Shown here: positions 43,201-52,279 of the stretch, in pieces
Layout of the letters: every line of letters starts with the position of its first letter
Position numbering within the stretch: the first letter of the stretch is position 1
Position numbers and translations under genes: made by a program
Assembly (NCBI GenBank): GCA_900314355.1
Contig: OMUY01000073.1
Location: 1-59,151, forward strand
Origin: an uncultured Eubacteriales bacterium
Lineage (GTDB): Bacteria > Bacillota > Clostridia > Oscillospirales > Acutalibacteraceae
Length of the DNA stretch: 59,151 nt
Direction of reading: 5' to 3'
Notes under the pieces: generated by a model
Databases searched by the model: none
What the model saw: only the letters and a program-made list of their open reading frames with translations
What the model was told of the DNA's origin: nothing

Positions 43201-43298
43201 TCAATTTCGTCCTTTGAATCGAAAATATGCGGTTCAAGAACTTTGGCTAAAACGTTCATTTTTCCGATAATTTTACCTATTTGCGGTTCGTTTAGCAA
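40215..43298 (-). CDS. Alpha-mannosidase, glycoside hydrolase family 38
   Basis: 1027 residues, the usual length for bacterial class II alpha-mannosidases, without signal peptide. A beta-rich N-terminal domain (1-245) precedes the catalytic barrel: GLIGHSHMDTAWLW with zinc ligands His258, His260 and Asp262, then DCFWLPDTFGYSAAIPQIM with nucleophile Asp372. The helical bundle has LHRGTLTNQHTIKRNNRKSE and NQFHDILPGTAINRAHEES. C-terminal beta-sandwiches follow from about residue 660. It removes alpha-mannose from imported N-glycan or mannan fragments. CGGAGG precedes the ATG, and a near-consensus promoter is at 43347-43375. Probably monocistronic. Confidence 0.95.
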   Translation of the reverse strand: MLNEPQIGKIIGKMNVLAKVLEPHIFDSKDEIDFKAYKTEESLYSCPDSSLFSEIKRGDSWYGKNSYLWLSTTYTVPDFLDGKDIFIKPHIGGYEGLLFVNGHANGTFATKIVYTEHGNHYCSMIKSNVKAGEKIRITIEYYGGHDNPGCNPLSDDSIKNYNFLYNGAEICTKNHEISDFYFDLVTVTELAETLPQDSFMRGKAVNALYNVHKRVYYMENDATEYEFMDGIRKASPYLKEVLSIKSSEEEPQVGLIGHSHMDTAWLWHVGETKKKVARTYSNALNLMDQYPEYMFFQSSALHSDFIRENYPELFERIKEKVKEGRYEPNGGVWVECDCNITSGESMIRQFLWGQRFTRKYFGYTSDCFWLPDTFGYSAAIPQIMAGCDVKYFLTTKIDWNDTNKFPYDTFYWEGIDGTKVFTHFNRTHIFPDAKNIYDITRNGIKQKSVSNKRLCSYGFGDGGGGPQFEMIELARRVKDLAEIGKSKHETVSEFMSNLEKTALNPNVYSGELYLELHRGTLTNQHTIKRNNRKSELILRNLEMLTVNEAVKNNIPSSEENISKYYRVLLQNQFHDILPGTAINRAHEESRKETWKLISDASKDIENIVSSDDENLITLTNTLSFDRTDPIFIKNTDSDTVLDADCLQQRYKDLDGNSVLIVTGLKIPALSSVTFKLKKQKIEDNCKISFNDDIIETEFLKAEFEPNGTISSLVDKRASREVRGTGYPINTFIMAEDMPYAWDNWDIDADLQDKFKDVSNLISREVVSSGEAALIIRSEYKISEKSTVKQDMIFFNDIPIIYFDTAIDWQDNHRFLKTTFDVNVRSNFAKNEIQFGYLERPTTRNNSLEQAKFEVVNHKYTDLSETRYGVSVLNDCKYGISVEGGNIRLSLHKGGNHPDIAGDHDGTIHRCLYAYSLHNCGFSSDAVVKPAYEINVPVIASKGRYSLSRLAYADKPNIIIETIKPCEDKGKSYIVRMYECEGTRTNTKLSFPSDNVEITNMLEEHISSLKNKNVTFRPFEIKTFKVNY

Positions 43299-43346
43299 AG
43301 ATTATTACCTCCGAATCTGTATTATTCAGTTATTAACTATGAAAAA

Positions 43347-43375
43347 ATTATATATTGTAATAAGGCGAAATGCAA
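43347..43375 (-). promoter_or_regulatory. Promoter of the GH38 gene
   Basis: Minus strand TTGCAT (43375-43370), 17-base spacer, TATAAT (43352-43347). Confidence 0.6.
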
Positions 43376-43385
43376 GATTTTTATT

Positions 43386-43420
43386 ATAAAAACAAAGCCC
43401 CGTATTTATCGGGGACTTTG
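43386..43420 (-). terminator. Terminator of the ABC exporter operon
   Basis: Minus strand CAAAGTCCCCG and CGGGGCTTTG arms, followed by TTTTTATAAT. Confidence 0.85.
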
Positions 43421-43435
43421 CAATGTTACTATTGA

Positions 43436-46400
43436 TTATTCAACTGATTTCAATGACGTCGCCATATCGATCTTATTGATTTTGCCTTTCATTATCTGGT
43501 TTGACGCCCATGAGAATACAGATGTGCTTACAACGGCTATTACATAGTCGTACCACGTCAGATTTTCCAGGAAATTGACTGTCGAAATGTCAAGCGCGTT
43601 GATTACTGTAAGGTGAAGGAATATACCAGCTATAATGCCGACAATTATTCCGATAATCGTAAGGAAAATATTTTCACGGTATACATAGGAATGAATCTCT
43701 TTTTTCTTAAAGCCGAGAACCTTGATAGTCGCTATTTCTCTCGTCCTCTCTGTGATGTTTGTATTGTTAAGGTTGTAAAGTACGATAAATGCGAGCGACG
43801 CGGCAGAAATAATAAAGATTGCGATAACATAGCTTAATACGTTAATGACATTATTTAATGTGTTGACCGTATCAGATGTGTAAGAAACCGCGTTTATGCC
43901 GCTTGTAGACATCATGTTGTCTGTAAATGTCTTTCGCGCGTTATCATCTGATGTGTTGTTTAAAACGGCGTCCTGAATATTTATCATAGCGTAATCATAA
44001 GATGCGGCCTTTTGATAGTAATACTGGTAGGTATTTTCTGTTAAATATACGTAGTTAAACGTATAATTTTCCACAATTCCGGATATCGGGATTGAAACAG
44101 ACTTGTCGTCCGATGACAAAAGATAGATATTGTCGCCTTTTTTCAAATCAAATTCTTTTGCGAATTTGTCAGTGATTAAAGCTCCTCCGTCATTTAATCC
44201 GACATTCGCACCTGTGTCGGCGTCAATAAGCTTTATATATTTTGAGAGATTGTTATTTTCCGGAACTAAAAGATAGATATCTTCCAGCTTTGAATTTTCG
44301 TCTTTTCCTCCCGAAACAGACATCATTGATGTTCTCATAAGGTCTGTTATTCTTGTGTCGGATTTCAGATTTTCAATAAGTTCGGAATCGGAATTTTGAG
44401 AAGACCTGAACGCAATCAGAGCGTCGTATTCTGAAATTCCGTTTGAGCCGTATTGCTTTTCCATTACGCCGTTTACAGAAGAGTACAGACCTATACTTGC
44501 CAAAATAAGCGCGCAGCACCCTGCTATTCCTATTATAGTCATTACCATTTTGCCCTTTCTTCTGAAAAGGTTTCTGATTGTAACTTTTCCTGTAAAGCTG
44601 AGTTTATTCCAAATCGACGGTATTTTTTCAAGCAAAACGCGTTTTCCGGGCTTAGGCGCTTTAGGACGCATAAGTTCCGCTGTCTTTTCCTTTAACTGTC
44701 TGCCCGATACCAAAGCCGAAGCTAAAATCGAAGTGCCGACAGATATTACAATTCCCGCTAATATATATCTTACAGGGAAGTCGAATTTAAGGCTCGGCAT
44801 TGAGAACATAATTGAATACGCTTTATTGATTGCAAACGGAATACCGAACATACCGGAAATAATTCCCAATCCGCTGCCAATCAGACTTGCGAAAACTCCG
44901 TACAAAATATATTTTGACATTATGGTATTGTCGGAATATCCCAGACCTTTCAGCGTGCCCATCTGCGTTCTCTCTTCCTCAGCCATTCTTGTCATAGTCA
45001 TAAAGCAGACAAGTATTGCGACCAAGAAGAAAATCGCCGGGAAAATTATTGAGAGATTGTCAACAGTAGTGATAGCGTCTTTATATGAAGTGAATCCTGG
45101 CGTATCTTCCCTTGTGTAGACATGCATAGTTAAATTGTCAAGATTTTCAAGGGTGTTCTTAGCCTGATCTATTTTAGCCTTTATTTGGTTCAGCTGATCC
45201 TCGGCGTCCTGTTTTGAGGAATTATATTCTGATTTTGCTTTTTCAAGTTCTGCCGGCGCGTTGTTCAGCTCTTCCTGGAGCTGCTGAAGCTTTTGTGAGG
45301 CCTCCTGTTCTTTTAACATGAGTTCAACCTGCCCCATAGTCAAAGCGTCTTTTGTGCCTGACAGTGTGTCGTAATATTTGCTTAATTGATTATAAGCTGT
45401 CTGAAGAGCGGCTTTTGCATTTTGATATTCATTTTCCTTTGCGTCAAGCGCAGATTTTGCTATATTGAGCTGGCTGCTGTATTCATTTAGCTTATCTTTA
45501 TGTTGATTAAGCGTCGCCTTATAATTTGCAAGAAGCGATTTTTCCTGATCTAAATACGGAGTGACGATATTGACGGCCTCCAATGCGAGCGAAACGGCAG
45601 ACATCGAAGCTATGGAGTCATAAAGTTCGGGGTTAATCGCCCTAAGCGAAGTCATAGCCTGCTTAAGCTGTTCATCTGTTATTTTGCCCTGCTGGTATGC
45701 CGATAATTCGTCAAGTATCTGCTGAGTCTGCTCAACGACGCTGTTTGTCTGGTCTACAAGATTAGTATTAGTGTCAATGGCTTGTTTCAAACTGTCTATA
45801 GCTGACTCGATTTTGTTGTATGTTTCTTTAGCGGAATCAAGTTCTTCTTTTGAATTTTCCAGAGCGGCATTTGCGTTCTGATAATTTGATAAATTAGTAT
45901 TGTATTCTGTTATCGCTTTCTGATAATCTGAATTAGACGCTGTAAAAGTATTCTCTGCGAGTCCCAATGATTTTGCAACTTCTGCAGCTGCTTCATTGTA
46001 TGCGCCTTCGGGATCATCGACGATTTTCTGATATTCGTCAAGTTTTTCTTTTGCGGCGGAAAGAGACGCTTTTATTTTTTCCTCGGCCTTATCGTAAATT
46101 TTTTGAGCTGCCGTTATCTGTATGGGCAGATTGATTTTCAGTCTGTCTGATCTCGCTCTTACAGAATCGTCCAATTTAATCTCTATTTCGTTTTTAATGC
46201 CGTCTACGTATTTTTCGTATTCATCGGAATATAATTCATATTTTGACGAGTCTTTTAATGTGATATATGCTTCTGAATAATAATCAGAGCTGAAAGCCTC
46301 ATTTGGTATATAGATGTATGTTCCGATTTTTCCGCTTCCTACGAGTGAATTTCCTCTTTCGTAAGAAACATAGTACGGAGACCTCACTATTCCGACAATT

Positions 46401-46969
46401 TTAAATTCAGTTTCTTTGACAGAATCGAGATTTACTCCGCTGTCAACTTTCAGTTTTATCTTATTTCCGATTTTATAAGAATCAGGTGTTGAAAGTTTGC
46501 TTGCGTCAACAAGACATTCATTTGCGCTTCTCGGGTATGTGCCCTCTATCAGGGTAGGTCTGTTTATAAAAGAACTGTCGTTTGAGCCGTTCATAAACGA
46601 AACAAATTTATTTACGTCAAGCCCGAAAGCCCTGACACTTATCTGAGAACCGTCAATATCTATTTCGGGCGATCCGTTTACCCATACCAAAGCGTCTACG
46701 AATTTTTCGCCCTGAACATATTCAACCCCGTCAACAGATGAAAGTGCTTTAATATCGTCGTCTGTTATTCCGATAGAGGACTGAACTCTTAAATCCATCA
46801 GATTATTGCCCGAAAAATATTCCTTCGCCGTCTTTTTCATTGAAGGACCGGTAGAGTTCATTCCGACAAAAAATCCAGCGCCGAGTGCGATAATAATGAT
46901 CAGAGAAATAAACCGACTGACGCTTCTTTTTATCGAACGCAATATATCTATAAGTAAAGCCTGACTCAT
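43436..46969 (-). CDS. ABC transporter permease, FtsX/MacB family with long extracellular coiled coil
   Basis: 1177 residues. One N-terminal membrane helix (about 18-38) is followed by a MacB-like periplasmic-type domain (about 40-280). Then comes a very long Gln/Lys/Ala-rich coiled coil (about 285-620) and the first FtsX core of three helices (DNLSIIFPAIFFLVAILVC onward, including MGTLKGLGYSDNTIMSKY). A second membrane anchor (MVMTIIGIAGCCALILASIG), another extracellular domain, and the second FtsX core (ERTREIATIKVLGFKKKEI) follow. Such permeases act mechanically on extracellular substrates, as in peptide export or antibiotic resistance. It lies 35 bases after its ATPase. The substrate is unknown. 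Confidence 0.85.
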   Translation of the reverse strand: MSQALLIDILRSIKRSVSRFISLIIIIALGAGFFVGMNSTGPSMKKTAKEYFSGNNLMDLRVQSSIGITDDDIKALSSVDGVEYVQGEKFVDALVWVNGSPEIDIDGSQISVRAFGLDVNKFVSFMNGSNDSSFINRPTLIEGTYPRSANECLVDASKLSTPDSYKIGNKIKLKVDSGVNLDSVKETEFKIVGIVRSPYYVSYERGNSLVGSGKIGTYIYIPNEAFSSDYYSEAYITLKDSSKYELYSDEYEKYVDGIKNEIEIKLDDSVRARSDRLKINLPIQITAAQKIYDKAEEKIKASLSAAKEKLDEYQKIVDDPEGAYNEAAAEVAKSLGLAENTFTASNSDYQKAITEYNTNLSNYQNANAALENSKEELDSAKETYNKIESAIDSLKQAIDTNTNLVDQTNSVVEQTQQILDELSAYQQGKITDEQLKQAMTSLRAINPELYDSIASMSAVSLALEAVNIVTPYLDQEKSLLANYKATLNQHKDKLNEYSSQLNIAKSALDAKENEYQNAKAALQTAYNQLSKYYDTLSGTKDALTMGQVELMLKEQEASQKLQQLQEELNNAPAELEKAKSEYNSSKQDAEDQLNQIKAKIDQAKNTLENLDNLTMHVYTREDTPGFTSYKDAITTVDNLSIIFPAIFFLVAILVCFMTMTRMAEEERTQMGTLKGLGYSDNTIMSKYILYGVFASLIGSGLGIISGMFGIPFAINKAYSIMFSMPSLKFDFPVRYILAGIVISVGTSILASALVSGRQLKEKTAELMRPKAPKPGKRVLLEKIPSIWNKLSFTGKVTIRNLFRRKGKMVMTIIGIAGCCALILASIGLYSSVNGVMEKQYGSNGISEYDALIAFRSSQNSDSELIENLKSDTRITDLMRTSMMSVSGGKDENSKLEDIYLLVPENNNLSKYIKLIDADTGANVGLNDGGALITDKFAKEFDLKKGDNIYLLSSDDKSVSIPISGIVENYTFNYVYLTENTYQYYYQKAASYDYAMINIQDAVLNNTSDDNARKTFTDNMMSTSGINAVSYTSDTVNTLNNVINVLSYVIAIFIISAASLAFIVLYNLNNTNITERTREIATIKVLGFKKKEIHSYVYRENIFLTIIGIIVGIIAGIFLHLTVINALDISTVNFLENLTWYDYVIAVVSTSVFSWASNQIMKGKINKIDMATSLKSVE

Positions 46970-47004
46970 TTATTTGCCACCGTAATAGAAAATCTTAAAT
47001 TTAT

Positions 47005-47706
47005 TTACCAATTTATATAGCTTGCTTTAAGCGGATTTCTGTTTATCTCAATTTTTGAAATCTGACCGTTTTTCATAGTTATTATTCTGTCTGCCATATC
47101 CTGCAGAGCAAGGTTGTGCGTAATAATAACTTCTGTCATTTTTCTCTGGATGCATGTCGATTGAAGAAGTTCCATAATCTGTTTGCCTGTTCTTGAATCG
47201 AGAGCACCTGTAGGCTCGTCGCACAAAAGCAGCTTTGGATTTTTCGCAAGAGCCCTTGCAATAGCCACTCTCTGCTGTTCGCCTCCCGAAAGCTGAGAAG
47301 GGAAGTTGTTCATTTTATCGCCGAGCCCGACGCTTTCGAGGACTTCTACGGGATTTGAAGCTCTGTCGCAAATCTGCGAGGCAAGTTCTACATTTTCAAG
47401 AGCCGTGAGATTAGGTATTAGATTGTAAAACTGAAAAACAAAGCCGACGTCGTATCTTCTGTATTCCGTCAGTTTTTTCGCATTGAACTGGTTTATAAAT
47501 TCACCTGCAATTTTGACTGTTCCCTCTGTACATTCGTCTATTCCGCCTAGAATGTTTAGCATTGTGGTTTTTCCTGCGCCGGAATCGCCGACTATCATGC
47601 AAAGTTCTCCTTCGTTTATGTCAAAAGAAACGTCGTTTAAAGCGTCGATTTTAATTTCGCCCATATCATAAGTCTTGTAAACAGACCTGGCTTCAATAAA
47701 ACTCAT
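47005..47706 (-). CDS. ABC transporter ATP-binding protein (MacB/LolD type)
   Basis: 233 residues. Walker [10 protein letters not shown] (40-48), Q-loop Gln92 in [10 protein letters not shown], signature LSGGEQQR (139-146), Walker [13 protein letters not shown] (159-170), and H-loop His in IITHN. The [16 protein letters not shown] stretch is typical of ATPases that power FtsX-type permeases. CGGAGG precedes the ATG. It follows the PBP gene by 46 bases without a clear terminator, so it may belong to the same long leftward operon. Confidence 0.93.
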   Translation of the reverse strand: MSFIEARSVYKTYDMGEIKIDALNDVSFDINEGELCMIVGDSGAGKTTMLNILGGIDECTEGTVKIAGEFINQFNAKKLTEYRRYDVGFVFQFYNLIPNLTALENVELASQICDRASNPVEVLESVGLGDKMNNFPSQLSGGEQQRVAIARALAKNPKLLLCDEPTGALDSRTGKQIMELLQSTCIQRKMTEVIITHNLALQDMADRIITMKNGQISKIEINRNPLKASYINW

Positions 47707-47752
47707 CTTGTCCTCCGAAATAAAGTAGTAGAATAATAGCTTGAATTAATTT

Positions 47753-49126
47753 TTAATTACTTTTATTGTAAATTTCATTCATAATATCGGCTGTCAGTTG
47801 TCCGGCATATTTAAGACCCGCGCCGGCGTTCTCGACAACAGCGACAGATGCGTACGGGAAACTGTCGTCATAAGAAAAACCGACAAAAAGGGAGTTGGAG
47901 TTATCCTGTCCCTCTACCTGCGCTGTGCCGGATTTGCCGCACATAGTGACGTTGCCGAACATGTAATCTCCGTAGTAATCTCTTACATCCGACCTCATCA
48001 ATTCTTTCAACTGTTTTGCGTAGTCTGAGTTAATTTTAACGCCTGAATCAACTCCCTGAGCCTGATAAAGATATCTGCCGCCCGATGTTTTGCTGTAATC
48101 CACATAATAAGGCTTGTAGGCAGTGCCGCCGTTCGCTATTGCACACATGTATATAAGATAAGCATAAGGATTTACAAGCGTTTTATACTGTCCTATTCCG
48201 GTCCAGCCGACTTGAGATTTTGAGGATTTGTCTATATCACCGAATGAGCTTGCCTGAGTAGTAATGCGGTCAGGCGTTTCGTATGAATTTGCGAGTCCGG
48301 ATTCATTGAATGCGCTTTCAAGCTTTGAAGCTCCGACTTCATTGGCTATCTGCGCGAATGCGACGTTGCAAGACCTGTTCAGAGCCTGCTGAAACGTCAA
48401 TGTGCCGTGAGTATCCATGCAGATTATTTCTCCGTCGTCATATTTATAGCTTCCGTTGCAGGTGAAAGTCTGGTCATAGATATCAGAAATATTTTCTATC
48501 GCCGCAAGAGACGTCACTGTTTTGAATGTGGAACCCGGCGTGTAAAGACCTTTGAATATTCTGTCAATGTAAACTCCTTCATATTTTTCATTGTCCTCAA
48601 TGTCATCGGGTACATTGTAAATATCATATGAAGGTGAAGTTGCCATGGCAATAATTTTGCCTGTTTTATAGTTTGCGACTATTATGCATCCTTTGTGTTC
48701 GCCCAGTTTTTCATAAGCGTCCGCCGAAATCTGAGAGTCAAGAGTCAGATACAACGTGGGATTTGAAGTCGACGTCACGCCTGTCACTATGTTGTATCCG
48801 CATAATTCTTTGCGGAAAGTGTTTTCAACGCCGCCGGAAATATATCCTTTGTCGTCTCCAAGAGCGTGAAGCATTGCCTCTCTGACAACAGAGTCGCTCG
48901 AATAATATCTTTTGCCGTTTTTTGACGATGCGAGAGCGACGCCATTTGTATCTTTTATTGTACCGGCATTGACAAGCACCCCATTTGAAAAAAGATGTGA
49001 GTTTTTTGAATTCATCGCGTATTCTTCGGAGTGTGAAAACATTGAGAACATCAAAATATCCACAAATACGAAGAATATTATCGCTATGACAACAAGAAAT
49101 ACTATTCTTTTATTTACGGTTCTCAT
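47753..49126 (-). CDS. Class B penicillin-binding protein (PbpA-like transpeptidase)
   Basis: 457 residues. One N-terminal membrane helix (about 8-30), a short pedestal, then a transpeptidase domain with SxxK Ser199-Lys202 (PGSTFKTV), SxN Ser252-Asn254 (NRSCNVAF) and KSG 398-400 (CGKSGTAQVEG). Length and layout match the small PbpA of actinobacteria and Clostridia rather than full FtsI or SpoVD with PASTA domains. It cross-links peptidoglycan together with its SEDS partner, whose stop codon overlaps its start by four bases. Confidence 0.92.
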   Translation of the reverse strand: MRTVNKRIVFLVVIAIIFFVFVDILMFSMFSHSEEYAMNSKNSHLFSNGVLVNAGTIKDTNGVALASSKNGKRYYSSDSVVREAMLHALGDDKGYISGGVENTFRKELCGYNIVTGVTSTSNPTLYLTLDSQISADAYEKLGEHKGCIIVANYKTGKIIAMATSPSYDIYNVPDDIEDNEKYEGVYIDRIFKGLYTPGSTFKTVTSLAAIENISDIYDQTFTCNGSYKYDDGEIICMDTHGTLTFQQALNRSCNVAFAQIANEVGASKLESAFNESGLANSYETPDRITTQASSFGDIDKSSKSQVGWTGIGQYKTLVNPYAYLIYMCAIANGGTAYKPYYVDYSKTSGGRYLYQAQGVDSGVKINSDYAKQLKELMRSDVRDYYGDYMFGNVTMCGKSGTAQVEGQDNSNSLFVGFSYDDSFPYASVAVVENAGAGLKYAGQLTADIMNEIYNKSN

Positions 49127-50409
49127 CTGAGCTGTCTCCTTTCTTTTGTATGAGAAAGAGATAATCCGTAAGTCCTCGCATCAGCCGCTTTAATGAAGGC
49201 GAGAAGTCCCCAGCAGGAAATCATGCTGGAACCTCCCTGGCTTATAAAAGGAAGAGTTACGCCGGTCATAGGTATAAAGTCGGTCACACCGAAAACATTT
49301 AATGACGTTTGAACTATAATCATTCCCGCTGCCGCGCATGATGCTATTGTGAAAAAAGACGACCTCGAATAGCGGGCGTTGTAAGCTGTTCCCAGAGCCA
49401 TAAGCGCAATAGTTATCAATATTAAAAAACCTGTAAGCATTCCGAGCTCTTCGCATACGAGGCAGAAGACAAGATCCTCCGATGCGGCAAACACGTCTCT
49501 CAAATAACCGTTTCCTATTCCTACTCCGAAAAATCCGCCGCTTGCAGCATATATAAGCGACCTCGTCTGCTGAAATCCGCCTTCATCAATATATTCCCAA
49601 ATGTGCCTGTAAGTTTTAAAACGTGTCAGAATGTACGGTCTCATGGTAAGTATTATTATTCCGCCAATTAACGCTGCGGCGCAGACCATGATTATTGTTC
49701 TGAAATCTCCCGAACGCATAAACGCCATGATAATAAACGTTGCGAAATATATTAGAGCGGCGCCGAAATCGCTCATAAGTCCGAGAAGCCCGACGCATGC
49801 TACCGCAAAAAGGACATACATAGTCAGCGACCTTGTGGATTGAAGTTTATCAAGCGTAGCGGCACCGACATAAACAAACGCTATTTTTGCAAATTCGGAA
49901 GGCTGAATAGAAACTCCTCCGATGTAAATCCAGTTTTTCGCACCGTTTTTATACGACGCCAATAAAATTGTTATTGCAAGCAGCCCAAGAGCCGCAAGAG
50001 CCATGGGCATTCTCATAAAACTCGTTCTTGTCGTGTCTTTCATAAATTCTATCATAAAAATAAAGACAAAAAGTCCGAGTACTATTGACGCAAATTGAGT
50101 TAACGCGGATGACGGGTTTATGCTCGCTGTTATGAATAAACTTATTGACGATAACGCAAACGCAATTATTTCAAGGCTTATCTGTCTGTTCTTGATTACG
50201 CCGACGACAATAAAATATATCCACTCAATAAACATATATGATACGAAAAAGATTAAAAGTTTTGCGAAATCATCTTTTTCCTGTTTTAAAACAAGATAGC
50301 TCATAATTATCTGATATGCGGTCAGAGCAATCATTACCACGAAAGTTATGAACCCGTAAAAATTTCCGGGTCTTCCGAAATACATCCTGGTGTTTTTTGT
50401 TGTTTCCAT
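49123..50409 (-). CDS. SEDS-family peptidoglycan glycosyltransferase (FtsW/RodA/SpoVE)
   Basis: 428 residues with about ten to twelve membrane helices. Family segments are WIYIGGVSIQPSEFAKIAF, LGLMSDFGAALIYF (with the catalytic-type Asp), GNGYLRDVFAASEDLVFCLVCEELG, and the C-terminal TGVTLPFISQGGSSM. It polymerises lipid II with the adjacent class B PBP. Whether it serves elongation or division is open. It comes 45 bases after the FHA gene and overlaps the PBP gene. Confidence 0.93.
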   Translation of the reverse strand: METTKNTRMYFGRPGNFYGFITFVVMIALTAYQIIMSYLVLKQEKDDFAKLLIFFVSYMFIEWIYFIVVGVIKNRQISLEIIAFALSSISLFITASINPSSALTQFASIVLGLFVFIFMIEFMKDTTRTSFMRMPMALAALGLLAITILLASYKNGAKNWIYIGGVSIQPSEFAKIAFVYVGAATLDKLQSTRSLTMYVLFAVACVGLLGLMSDFGAALIYFATFIIMAFMRSGDFRTIIMVCAAALIGGIIILTMRPYILTRFKTYRHIWEYIDEGGFQQTRSLIYAASGGFFGVGIGNGYLRDVFAASEDLVFCLVCEELGMLTGFLILITIALMALGTAYNARYSRSSFFTIASCAAAGMIIVQTSLNVFGVTDFIPMTGVTLPFISQGGSSMISCWGLLAFIKAADARTYGLSLSHTKERRQLR

Positions 50410-50454
50410 ATAATACTTCTCTTTTTTTATGCGAATTTTGAAAATCGAATTTTG

Positions 50455-51024
50455 TCAGCTGAAATCCTTGAAATCAAGATTTTCGTCTGTATCGTTTATG
50501 TTGTTTTTATAAGAACTGTTGTAGCCTGAATTTGACGGGCGCGGATTGTAATCGATATCGGAATCGTCAAAATCTTCACGATAATTATAAACGGGAGTTT
50601 TCTTTTTCTTTCTCGTAGTGACGGCGGTAGAATAAAAAATATATTCTAAGGTATTTCCGAACTTGATTCTGTCTCCATCTTTTAAATCCTGTTTTTTGTC
50701 AATACGTTTTCCGTTTACAAAGACTCCTCCGGTGGAATTTGTGTCAAAAATCATCCAGCTTTTCGACCTCATAGATAAAACGGCGTGGAAACGTGAAACC
50801 GAAATATCTTCAAGCACGATGTCGCACGAACGTGATCTGCCTATTGACGTCTCTGCGTGGCTTATATCAAAAATGTGTCCGGATTTTGCGTCAACAAGAC
50901 TTGCCCTGATAATTCTTTTTGCGGGTTTGATAAAAACCGACAACGCACATATAAGGAGGACAACAGCAAGAAGGGCGAATAAAATCGCCTGAAGATAAAA
51001 GCTGTTATATACTATTGTTTCCAT
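50455..51024 (-). CDS. Membrane-anchored FHA-domain protein
   Basis: 189 residues. One membrane helix (about 12-32) is followed by an FHA phosphothreonine-binding domain (about 58-130) with the full signature: Gly62-Arg63 (SIGRSRSCDI), Ser77-Arg78-x-His80 (ISVSRFH), and Asn104-Gly105 (VFVNGKRI). The tail (150-189) is disordered and Asn/Asp rich. The order FHA-SEDS-PBP parallels the mycobacterial fhaB-rodA-pbpA cluster, where FHA proteins read Ser/Thr kinase signals. No kinase or phosphatase is in the window. A consensus promoter lies at 51061-51089. Confidence 0.9.
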   Translation of the reverse strand: METIVYNSFYLQAILFALLAVVLLICALSVFIKPAKRIIRASLVDAKSGHIFDISHAETSIGRSRSCDIVLEDISVSRFHAVLSMRSKSWMIFDTNSTGGVFVNGKRIDKKQDLKDGDRIKFGNTLEYIFYSTAVTTRKKKKTPVYNYREDFDDSDIDYNPRPSNSGYNSSYKNNINDTDENLDFKDFS

Positions 51025-51060
51025 AAAAAACTCCGATAATAAATATTAAATAACATTTAA

Positions 51061-51089
51061 ATTATAATAGTAAATTAACTGCGCGTCAA
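51061..51089 (-). promoter_or_regulatory. Consensus promoter of the FHA-SEDS-PBP operon
   Basis: Minus strand TTGACG (51089-51084), 17-base spacer, TATAAT (51066-51061). Confidence 0.8.
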
Positions 51090-51153
51090 GATTGATAATA
51101 TGTTTTAGCTGTCCGGACGGAACAAGACTATATTACTTTGAACAGTTGTAGTA

Positions 51154-51182
51154 TTGACGAAAATCAAAACAAGTAATATAAT
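51154..51182 (+). promoter_or_regulatory. Consensus promoter of the galM operon
   Basis: TTGACG (51154-51159), 17-base spacer, TATAAT (51177-51182), 47 bases before the ATG. Confidence 0.8.
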
Positions 51183-51229
51183 ATTACAAAATAAATTTCA
51201 AAGGTATCCATCGGAAAGGCAGAAAAATT

Positions 51230-52273
51230 ATGTCAACAGAAAAATCACTTTTCGGTTCTTATAACGGAACCGATGTAAACAAATATACAATTAAAAACTG
51301 TCGCGGAATGTCTTTTTCGGTCATCGAATACGGCGCAACGTTAACCAACATTTTCGCTCCCGATAAAAACGGAAAATTTGTCGACGTGCTCGTAGGTTTT
51401 GACGATCTTGACGGCTTTGTCGAAAGAAGCGACTATCAGGGCATGACGGTAGGCCCGTACGCAAACAGAATAGGCGGCGCGAAATTCTCGATTGACGGGA
51501 GGGAATATAATCTCACGGCAAATGAAAAAGGCGTCACTTCTCTTCATTCAAACGGAGAATTGAGCCATAAAGTCTGGAAATACGATTCATCGGGCGAAAA
51601 TTATGTTTCCTTCACGACCGACAGGCGCGACGGCGTCGGCGGCTACCCGGGGAATATGAATTTTACAGTTAAATTCACTTTAACAGATGATAATAAAATA
51701 AAAATTGAATATAGAGCCGTTTCCGATAAAAAAACATATATCAATCTTACAAACCATTCCTATTTTAATTTGTCCGGGTTTGCAGGCGGTTCCATACTTG
51801 ATACAAAAATTAAAATCGACGCTGATTATTTTACTCCTGTCGATGAATTCAGTATACCTAAGGGAAAATTAAAAGAGGTCGAGGGCAAAGCGTTCGATTT
51901 CAGAGAATTTCACAAAATAGGCGAGAGGATAGAAAACGACTGCAGGCAGCTTAAAAATACTCACGGATACGATCATAATTTCTGCATTAATAATTACGAC
52001 GGCTCTCTAAGAAAATGCGCTGAGGCTGTTGATGAAAAATCAGGCATAAAACTCGAGGTTTTCACTACGCTGCCCGGAGTTCAGTTTTATACAGGTAATT
52101 TTTTAAACGGAACAATAGGAAAAGACGGCAAACCGATGAAAAAAAGAACGGGATTCTGCTTTGAAACGCAGTATTATCCTGACACGCCTAATAATCCCTC
52201 GTTTCCTTCATGTCTTTTTGACGCGGGACAGGAATATACATCCGAGACTTGTTACTTATTTTCGGCAGAATAA
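51230..52273 (+). CDS. galM: Aldose 1-epimerase (galactose mutarotase)
   Basis: 347 residues, full GalM length. It interconverts alpha and beta anomers of glucose or galactose. GPYANRIGGAKFSIDG (substrate Asn-Arg), SLHSNGELSHKVW, catalytic His in LTNHSYFNLSG, GYDHNFC and the catalytic Glu in FCFETQYYPDTPN are all present. GGAAAGG precedes the ATG. It leads a five-gene rightward operon with the ThyX-like gene six bases behind. The functional link between them is not obvious. Confidence 0.95.
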   Translation: MSTEKSLFGSYNGTDVNKYTIKNCRGMSFSVIEYGATLTNIFAPDKNGKFVDVLVGFDDLDGFVERSDYQGMTVGPYANRIGGAKFSIDGREYNLTANEKGVTSLHSNGELSHKVWKYDSSGENYVSFTTDRRDGVGGYPGNMNFTVKFTLTDDNKIKIEYRAVSDKKTYINLTNHSYFNLSGFAGGSILDTKIKIDADYFTPVDEFSIPKGKLKEVEGKAFDFREFHKIGERIENDCRQLKNTHGYDHNFCINNYDGSLRKCAEAVDEKSGIKLEVFTTLPGVQFYTGNFLNGTIGKDGKPMKKRTGFCFETQYYPDTPNNPSFPSCLFDAGQEYTSETCYLFSAE

Positions 52274-52279
52274 TACATT

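Noticed and set aside
44550-45119. 189-codon open frame opposite the ABC permease gene
   Set aside because: Antisense shadow of an FtsX core; hydrophobic content is inherited from the real gene.
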